A stretch of 64,000 nucleotides of DNA from Alisma plantago-aquatica (taxonomy: Eukaryota > Streptophyta > Magnoliopsida > Alismatales > Alismataceae): assembly GCA_963693085.1 (NCBI GenBank), contig OY856414.1:264715501-264779500 (forward strand), given 5' to 3'. The position numbers were made by a program, and so were the translations under genes. This document shows positions 56,701 through 64,000 of the stretch, piece after piece (within the stretch, counting starts at the first letter, position 1; each line of letters opens with the position of its first letter). Below the pieces are notes generated by a model. It was given only the letters and a program-made list of their open reading frames with translations, was not told the DNA's origin and ran no database searches.

Positions 56701-58045
56701 TTGATAATTTTGGCGATATTAAAAAGGATATTCATTAATTATTGCTCCCGCTATTTTGTTAAAATTTTTAGACCTCAAAGACCAAGTCAAAAGATTGCAA
56801 CGTACAACCTTCTATCCAAGACAATTGAGTTATTATCCAACCAATTCCAGCATCCATAATCAATCATTAAGGTAGGCAACTTTTGCTAATTGCATCTTAT
56901 GATATTTTTGGATAGATGGTATGCACAACTCTTTGCTATAGTCATATGCATGATTATGGGCACTTAATCTCATTAAGGTCACCTAGTTAAGCCTGACGCA
57001 AAAGCCAACATGATAGTTATGCACCATGCTTAGAAAGCCCACATAACTACCACCATACTTCCACAAAATGGACAACACACCACGCTTGACGTGCCCACAC
57101 TTAGCTAATCAAGTTTCTCATGTGTGTTTCTTATAGAAAGAATCTCAGACCTAATATATCTGATTGAGGGATTGTATATTTACATAAATACATATGCATA
57201 TCCAATCACCACAAACTTATAGTACATATAATATACATGTTATAACTACAAATGCCATGCAATTATAAAACACAAGCGGTGGTTATGGCCATACTTATTG
57301 TAATTCCTTGGAGCCATAGGGAATTACTACTACCTAACATCTACATCATATGCAGAAACTTGTTGTTGATGAAGATATCTGCTTGAAGCAATCTGGTTCA
57401 ATCGGTTCAACTCTTAAACTGATCGATCTATCTCTTGGTCGATCGGTTGGTTTCTCAGAATGTTCGTTCTGGTCCAAGTTACTTATGGACCCCTCCAATC
57501 GATCGGCTGGGGCACCAGTTGATCAATCAGTTCCTCCTATCATCCTACCTCCTCGATCCTCCAGTAAATCAATTCATCTTTTGAAACGAGTGGCTCATCT
57601 GGTGAAGAATATCTTCTTTGCCATAAAATGAATTAAAACACTCTTAATCCTATTTAACATATTACATGGTAATAATGAAACCTTGAGTTACAGTCGAGGG
57701 GAGCATAGGAAGGAAAGAACTAATACTTTTACATATTAGAAAAGATACAGGCTCAGTATGCAAACTGAGATAAAATGGGATAACAACCATCCAACCACAC
57801 ACAAAGATCTAGGGGTTTATTGGACATAACCATGCTAAACATCCACCATCGAAACCAATTTTAGGGTGATGCATGTAAATTGCATGTATATCATATTATA
57901 TATATGTATTATTTGGGATCATATATAGTATCTAATTGGATATTCACATTAATAATTTAAAGTATTTGCATCATATGAAATTAATAAATGACAAAATATA
58001 AATCTGATTGTATCAATTAAAACCCAAAACATAGTAAGTTGATGC
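56701..58045 (-). other. C1 leader region
   Basis: Between gag and the PBS, with no supported gene. It contains a cluster of CAATCGGTTCAA, GATCGATC and CGATCGGTTGG words at about 57390-57540, similar to the hairpin array of the C1 LTR. The plus-strand frame 57350-57631 runs through this cluster and is not convincing. Confidence 0.6.
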
Positions 58046-58058
58046 ATCTGTGATACCA
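58046..58058 (-). other. C1 primer-binding site (tRNA-iMet)
   Basis: The plus strand ATCTGTGATACCA reads TGGTATCACAGAT on the minus strand. The first eight bases match the iMet-type site and the rest has drifted. It is one base from the LTR at 58060. Confidence 0.75.
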
Positions 58059-58059
58059 C

Positions 58060-60068
58060 TATAGCAAAATATGGCATTAGATATGACAGTAAAACCAAAA
58101 ATTTAACTACCATATTCCCCTTTGAATAGTAGATCGCATAAACAACTATGTAATGGGAATGAGGGTTTGCAAGACATATACATGATCTTGGAGCAAGTCC
58201 AGTGACAATGTTTGTTGTAGTGTGCTTCTTTCTTAGGTCACACCTAGACGATTGTTAGTAGCAGCCTCCTGGTTGATCACCATAGATGGTGGTTGAATGA
58301 GTCCTCCCAACTGGTGGTAAATGCCTCCTCACCTCTGTAGTAGTCCACTCGGACCACTAGGAACTGATGTCATCTTAGATGAACAGACAAGGAGTTGTCC
58401 CTTCTAATTAGCATGCTAGTGCCAACTTGCTCTCCCAATTCTCTCTCCCTTGCTATCCTTTCCTTTGATCAGTAGGACTTTCTCAAGTTCTCACGTTACC
58501 AAAATAGTGAGAAGACAACAATTGTTAGACATTATTTTTCTATCTCTAGAAGGCATGCATTACCCCTATATTTAAAGGAGGGTCAGGGTAAGGATCTTCA
58601 GTTCACTTGGGAGATGAAGAGATAGATTTTCATGAATTTTCTAGAAGCTACAAGCATTGAATCAGTCAGTTCATTTTTGAACCGGACGGTTCATAGGTGA
58701 ACCGAATGGTTCAACCCTAAAATCTGTCAGTTCTGTTGCTTTTCTTTTTTACATCACATTGACATTCAATATTTCATTAATGAATAATATGATGTCAGCA
58801 TCAATCCTTGATCCAATTGTATTGATCATTGGATCGGTCATTTGAGACCTTGAAGCAGTCAGTTCACTATCTTAACCAGTTAGTTCATGCCATGGTTCAG
58901 TTATTGTTCATCCAATGTTGTTTTCAATCAAACTGACACTTAAATCGATCAGTTCAACACTAGAATCAGTTGGTTCATAGTCCAGTTATCCAATCTCCAA
59001 CCTTTTTTTTTTGGGATACCTAAACACTTTATTAATCAAGTTAAATATCATTCATGATTCAACTCTTATTCTAGGTGTTTCATATGTGTGTGACCCTATA
59101 GCTCCTAATTTACATCGATATTGAATGTCCATAACCAATTTATGACATTGCAAACAATGAGTAGTATCTAGCTACACATCAAGTAATTTGGAAACTTGGA
59201 GAATAACTTCAACCTACAATCCATTATCAGTGTTACCATGATCATATAGTTCCTTTGTATTTGATACTTGTATTGAACTCGAGGCATGGAATCGTCATCC
59301 TCTCTACATTCAATCCATGTTAGTTGAAATAGAGCAGACTGTCTGAGGTGCATGTGAGCTCACATATCACATATTGATCCACATGAGTATGGCCATACAT
59401 TTCTCAGTTTTTCTTATCAAGTGGTTACGATGCAATCTCTCATAGGAAGGATAAATCCCATCTACATTACTCACACTTAATCTTCATGTGTCATAATGGA
59501 ACTGAGCATCACCTTTATGGAAACCCTTATTCAAGGTCACATTAGATGATGTAAGAATCAATCAAACAACATGAAATGAGTGTAGTGACTTTAGGTCTAA
59601 GAACCACAACCACTTCCATCAGTATGGAAGCTAATTTTGACTACCATTCCATCGTCTCCATGTATAACTCTCAAGGTGGGTCTTTCTGATACACTATTTT
59701 CTAAGATATACATATGTGTTTGGTTTGATATCACATATCATGATTGATGAGATTTTGCCATCAACCAAAACACATTCTTGTCTTATTTATTATTGTTGTC
59801 TATTATGCTTATACAATAAAATCTGACTAGGGGCATACCAAGAATGAATGTACTCTTAACATACATATGATCTAATTGTTCAAGTCCTCAACCTAAAGAC
59901 ATATGTCATTGAGTAACATCATTCCTTAGACATCAACTATGTATGTGTCGCCATCTCATGATTGAGGCAAACATAATTGACAAAATTCAGTTTGTAATTA
60001 TCAAATTAGGTATCTCATGCCCCACGCCAATCATCATATGATTGGCTCTCTGTACGTACATACCAACA
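58060..60068 (-). repeat. C1 5' LTR
   Basis: 2009 bp. This is the unbroken copy that proves the G1 insertion: around 59410-59430 it reads straight through TTATCAAGTGG. A TATA-like element (CTTTAAATATAGG on the minus strand) is at about 58566-58578. A GGTTCA-type hairpin array lies at 58655-58990. The frame 59168-59353 is not supported. Confidence 0.9.
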
Positions 60069-61400
60069 AGCTTTTCCTCAAGCTAATAACTAGAATCAAG
60101 ACATCAAATAAATTCTAAGGGTTATATATTTTTAGTTTTGTATCATCCTTGGGTCAAAACCTCTACATAACAGCTCAGACTGCTTACTATACCCCTAGGT
60201 ATCATTCTCGTAGATCTGGAGTTGCTTGACCTCTTTTGTCTAGTGCATCCTCACATAAAGAGGAGTGTCTCCTTCATTATGTGTACTCAACCTCCTTTCT
60301 ATGTTGTACTTATGCAATAAATCATTCAAGGTAGCTTTCACGCCCAATTTTTTTTGGATAGTCCTAACTAGTGGTGTAGGTGTAGGGTAAGGTTGGTGGG
60401 TTTTTTTTCTATCTTTCTAGGGTTCGCTCAACTATGAGTAATATTGTAAAACATGGTTACTCAACTTCCAGTACCAATGTAGTTTCAGGTGGTTATGTGA
60501 GATAGTCATTGAAAGACAAGTGCATTTTTGTTCGGCTTCTAAGATCTTCTATTGGTCATGACATATTTGCATTTTTTAATGCATCTATACACCGACTGGG
60601 AGGAGCCTTTCGACATCTTTTTGGGCACAACTCTCATTTTTTATTTATGCTCAACTTTTATTCTTGCTCCCAAATCTAAGGCGATATGATTTTCAAGGGA
60701 GTGGGTTGCCAATCCTCTTTTGATTCCAAGAGAGGATTTAAGCACTAGAAGGGGTAGTTGTTTCCTCTATTGTTTGTGCTTGCACTTTTTGACTTGTACT
60801 AGGAGGTGAACTAGGAGTGCACCAAATAGGGTGCTCCTTATTTTCATAGGGTTTCTCTTGGGACAGTAGTGGTCCTTTGCTTCTAGTAGTATCTCGAGAT
60901 AAGAATGATGTAAAGAACATAGTCAAGTAGATTTTTCTTAGGTTAATTAGTAGCGCAAAACATCTCTCTTGGAATGATTATGCTAAGCAGTAGGTTGACA
61001 AGAAGTTCTAATATAAGAGTGGTGACAATTCCCAGGAAAATTAGAATTCAAAAATTTCCTTCAAAAATTTCTATTCATCTGATTGTTTCTTTCTAATGTT
61101 GAAAGGATTCAAATATATACATTGACAAATTTGTCATTTGACTTTTCAATTTTAGCAAATTTTTGCATGAAAGAAATAGAATAAGCAGCATAGAGAATTT
61201 ATATATTGGGCCAGTAAATGTACCTAGATATCCTATTTGGGTATCCAGAAACTTATCACTCACCTTGTCCTCAGGTTGTTAAAGAGTGAGGCTGAGCAGG
61301 AGCATGTGAGTTAATACTTTGAGCTCATCAATGCCTAATCTGACATGAAGATATGTAGTGTGTATGTCCCATGAAGGTGGTGGTTATAATCTTCCTAATA
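60069..61400 (-). other. L0 internal region between the C48-like gene and its polypurine tract
   Basis: Joins to 3572-3599 when C1 is removed, which is only 28 bp from the L0 LTR. The frame 60738-60926 on the minus strand is Pro/Ser/Thr/Glu-rich and could be a piece of a disordered coding segment, but there is no domain. Everything else is AT-rich with frequent stops. I see no tRNA-like or promoter signal. Confidence 0.45.
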
Positions 61401-61995
61401 ATATTCCACCTTCTAATATGGTGTAGCCAACATTTCCATATAGAACAATACGTAGAAATCACAATCATTGGATCATGGTGCTTGTTGTGGGCTCTTGTGA
61501 CACAATTGTTATTTCTTGGACTTCAAACTGTCATCTGGGAGTCCCCTGACATACATTCTTATTAGCTTGATGATTCTTATAGCCACCTTGGTGGATTTCT
61601 GTTTAGTGATGATGTTAGATTTTTTATGGTAAGTAGTTCTTTTCATGCTAAACATAGTGTTTGAGTAGTTGTATATGATCGTCACTTGAGCCTTTGTATC
61701 AAAAGACAATAGTGTTCAATGTCCATGATGAAAAATAGGCACAAATATAAAGTGTGGGACATTGTACCTTAGGTGATCGATAAGTCGCTAAAGCTCTCTA
61801 GAATCTTTATTATTAATTATGTCCCCAACGATATCCTAGAAGGCCATATATACATAATTGAGCTCTTCACCTAAGAGTAACTGGCATGTTGTTATGATGT
61901 TGACTGTCATATAACCTCCAACTGTAAGTATCTCACAGAGGTTTTTCTTTAGGACCTGAACAATGTCCTGTTCAAACATGATTATAATTTCATAT
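61400..61995 (-). pseudogene. C48 (Ulp1/SENP)-like peptidase module 2, broken
   Basis: One frame on the minus strand reads through a few stops: DIVQVLKKNLCEILTVGGY, ELNYVYMAF, RLIDHLRYNVPHFIFVPIF, then HHGH, a stop (61716-61718) at the usual Trp, and TLLSFDTKAQVTIIYNYS. Further on the frame gives SNDCDFYVLFYMEML; the Cys codon is 61461-61463. The His and Cys of a C48 peptidase are present and correctly ordered. The residue 17 after the His, Asp in yeast Ulp1, is Asn here. Stops at the Trp, at about 61509 and at 61473 make it a pseudogene. C48 enzymes remove SUMO from proteins; plant transposons often carry captured relatives. Confidence 0.65.
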
Positions 61996-62025
61996 TCTGG
62001 TGCCTTGGTTCGTCCATGAGGAAAC

Positions 62026-62500
62026 TCAAATCTTCAACCGACAACCCATACAAAGTGTTTCTATCAAAATTTTCAAAAGTGGGTTTATTAGATTGGTTGG
62101 TTCTAGTTCATTCAGATCATTGGTTACATCATGGTTATCTTCCCCTTCAACTTCTACTTCTCGGTTGGAGGGGTATGGGGAGTTATCTACTTCATAGGTT
62201 GCTACTTCCTATTTTGCCTCTGGTTCATGGATCTTTTCGTGAGGTGGGGAAGAAGCTCCTACAATTTCATTAGCAAGTACTTCAGGGGAGTGAGCTTGGG
62301 TCTTCTTAGGAGTCACTTTGAGAGCCACTAATTTGGCTTCTATCTCTTCTATGGTTGGGTTGGGAGGGATGTTTGTATCCATTTGAAGAGGTTATTATAG
62401 TTGTGAAAGGGAGGGAGGAACCACTAGGATAGTTGCACTGTCATTTAAAGGAGGATCTTTTGTTTTTTCTCTAGATTTTGCAATTGTTCCCTCAATGGAG
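62026..62500 (-). pseudogene. Linker of the C48-like gene, Pro/Glu-rich
   Basis: The same minus-strand frame runs from about 62490 (IDSIEGTIAKSREKTKD) through two stops near 62395 to an ATG at 62382 and on to a stop at 62026, with one further TAG at 62209-62211. It reads MDTNIPPNPTIEEIEAKL and later SPPHEKIHEPEAK, a disordered-looking Pro/Glu/Ser sequence between the two modules. It may be a linker, or the start of a second gene at 62382. Plus-strand frames here (62000-62331) are shadows. Confidence 0.5.
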
Positions 62501-63370
62501 TCTATTTGGGGAGAGGAAGAGAGTGTACATCCTTCTTGGGATACAAGAATCTTCTATCATGGACGACCTCCATGATGTACTTCCCTAGTTGAGCATGGAA
62601 GTCTTCATTCACAATCAGCTATAGAGGAATTCCCTTATTTAGTGCTTCAATTGTACTCAACATCATGAATGTGATGTCCCCCAAATCTTGCATTTGATGG
62701 GATACACTACAATCTATGTTTAATTCCCTCCAATTGGGACAATACCAGGCTCCTACCTCTTGTATAAGATGTTTCAGACGTGTGGGGACTTCTTGTATCA
62801 TCCTATGTTTTGCCTTCTGGAAGACCATCCTCCCACATGGTAGGTCATTTGGACTGTAATTGTAGGTAATGACCAGCCTAGTAGAAAGATCCACCGCGGT
62901 TAGAAGCCAATGGTTGAAGGATTTGAAAGGGAGAGTTATGAAATGTAGCTTCTTTGTTTTGTGCAGAGTGTCTTGCAGCTCTTCAACCGAGGGTTCTTTG
63001 TAATTTTTCATGTATAGTTGAGCAGCCAGAGTTGATGTGGCATTGAAAATGGGGTCTATTTTGTATTATACATATATTCTCTGATTATTATTCCACAAAG
63101 GACCTTGAAGAATACCCTACTAATAGACGCCTTATGTCTAAAGGCTAATCCCAGGTTGTCCCTTCTCATATAGTATCTATTATTGTTGTAGATGACATCT
63201 CCTCTTAGTTTATCATCATGAAGTATATTTTCCAGAACATGGATGTCATGAAGCAACATCCTTGATACTGACTTCATGTCCATGTTTTTCATTTTACACG
63301 AAAGCAGTGGCGATGTTGCTGGATTTAAATCATCTACCATTGGTGGTTCGGGAAACACTAGATTTTCTAG
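62501..63370 (-). pseudogene. C48 (Ulp1/SENP)-like module 1, active site degenerate
   Basis: Two frames, 63056-63358 and 62619-63011, are joined by a single frameshift near 63045 (...REYMYNTK then IDPIFNATSTLAAQLY). The second holds KLHFITLPFKSFNHWLLTAV then DLSTRLVITYNYSPND, the His-Trp strand pair of the C48 fold; the residue 17 after the His is Asn, as in module 2. At the Cys loop it reads SHQMQDLGDITFMMLSTIE, where Asp stands at the Cys position by my alignment. After a stop at 62619 the frame continues IVNEDFHAQLGKYIMEVV. Best read as a non-catalytic C48-like module; the fold call is by eye. Confidence 0.5.
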
Positions 63371-64000
63371 TTTCTTAGGGATTTATAGAACATCTAGTTC
63401 ATGTTTCCTTTATCTTGCTCAGTAATTTTCTCTTCCATCTCCACCTCAAAAGGATTTGGATGAACTCCTCCTTTGATCAGTTCATCCAACAATAACTTGT
63501 TGACAAATTCTTCATACTTGGTTGGAGGTGGTGGAGCTTTGTAGTCAAATAAAAGATCTAGCTCATTCATTATGTCCTCAGTCATTTCTAGTGCCTCCCT
63601 CTTATCTATGTTGACTTCAAGATGATGCCATTTTTACCTTCGCTTCAGCAACTTCAGCGGGAATGACTTTTTTAGGAATGTTTACCAAATCCTAATTTCC
63701 CTTGTCTATGGATTCCTCATCTGGTCGTTTGTTGCTGGAGTGACCTAGCGAGGCTGGGGAATTTTCATCATTATCCTCCCAAGTGGGCACTTCCATGTTC
63801 CTCAGAACTCTATTGTACTTGCTCAATAGATAATTCTTCTGTGGCCTCTAGCTCAAAAGGTGGTGCAGCCTTCTTGATGTTTATTTTGGCACACACCATG
63901 TCTTCTTTAAATTGTATGTCCATTTTTGGGGAGGAGGCCTCCTCGTTGGTGATTTGTTTCCATTTTGATGATGCTTCTTTGCAGGAAGGTGATGTCGCTC
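63371..64000 (-). pseudogene. N-terminal part of the C48-like gene, truncated by the window
   Basis: The frame 63394-63585 reads MTEDIMNELDLLFDYKAPPP then YEEFVNKLLLDELIKGG. Further upstream (63600-63780) another frame has ENSPASLGHSSNKRPDEE and VNIPKKVIPAEVAEAKV with a stop, and Glu/Lys/Pro-rich pieces continue to the window edge. No domain is recognised. Composition and phase suggest the disordered N-terminus of the same protein, but a separate gene is possible. Confidence 0.4.

Larger units (their letters stand above)
3600..60068 (-). mobile_element. C1: Ty1/copia element carrying the whole nest
   Basis: The two LTRs are 3600-4882 plus 51447-52097 (broken by G1) and 58060-60068. They align over their length, for example around 3660 against 58105, and around 4860 plus 51450 against 59390-59430. 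Next to the right LTR is a Met-initiator PBS on the minus strand; next to the left LTR is a polypurine tract. The internal order on the minus strand is gag, integrase, RT, RNase H, which is the Ty1/copia order. Flanking 5-mers are ATCTT (3595-3599) and AGCTT (60069-60073), a TSD with one mismatch. Without G1 and K2 the element is about 9 kb. Every coding part is decayed. Confidence 0.88.

Noticed and set aside
1..64000. Host genes, tRNA genes, organellar insertions, CRISPR arrays and pararetrovirus sequences
   Set aside because: None could be seen; the only tRNA-like words are primer-binding sites.

Overview
This window is repeat DNA from a plant nuclear genome. I find no host protein-coding gene and no tRNA or rRNA gene array. 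Plant origin is indicated by the element families: Ty3/gypsy elements with chromovirus-like pol ends, a Sirevirus-like Ty1/copia element, and two Cassandra elements carrying 5S rRNA-derived sequence in their LTRs. Every readable primer-binding site matches the 3' end of initiator methionine tRNA. I cannot name the species. A vascular plant with a large, repeat-rich genome is the safest reading.

Almost everything fits one nested stack, worked out from LTR pairs, target-site duplications (TSDs) and the uninterrupted second copy of each broken LTR. I use short local names. L0, the oldest layer, is an element on the minus strand with a 3' LTR at 1748-3571 and internal sequence resuming at 60069-64000; its 5' LTR would lie beyond the window. 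C1 is a minus-strand Ty1/copia element (3600-60068, LTRs about 2.0 kb) inserted into L0. G1 is a minus-strand Ty3/gypsy element (4883-51441, LTRs about 3.9 kb, perfect TSD TATCA) inserted into the 3' LTR of C1. G1 then received four insertions: G2, a plus-strand Ty3 element (5786-16424) in its 3' LTR; K1, a Cassandra element (19176-20012, TSD CACAC) in the same LTR; G3, a minus-strand Ty3 element with 3.4-kb LTRs (22237-33504, TSD GTATC) in pol; and S1, a Sirevirus-like copia element (37462-48585) in its 5' LTR. A second Cassandra, K2 (52578-53409), sits inside C1.

Reading left to right: 1-1747 is unassigned AT-rich DNA with a TA/TG microsatellite; 1748-3599 is the L0 LTR and polypurine tract; 3600-4882 is the first piece of the C1 3' LTR; 4883-20273 is the G1 3' LTR broken by G2 and K1; 20274-36374 is the G1 internal region broken by G3; 36375-51441 is the G1 5' LTR broken by S1; 51442-60068 is the rest of C1 with K2; 60069-64000 returns to L0.

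All gag and pol genes are broken by stops, frameshifts or lost catalytic residues. S1 is the best preserved: its RT and RNase H active-site motifs are still readable, and it has an extra long ORF between pol and the 3' LTR. The least expected content is at the right edge, in sequence assigned to L0: a decayed minus-strand gene with two tandem modules resembling the Ulp1/SENP (C48) cysteine peptidase fold. Most LTRs here also carry arrays of short inverted repeats whose sequence is specific to each element.
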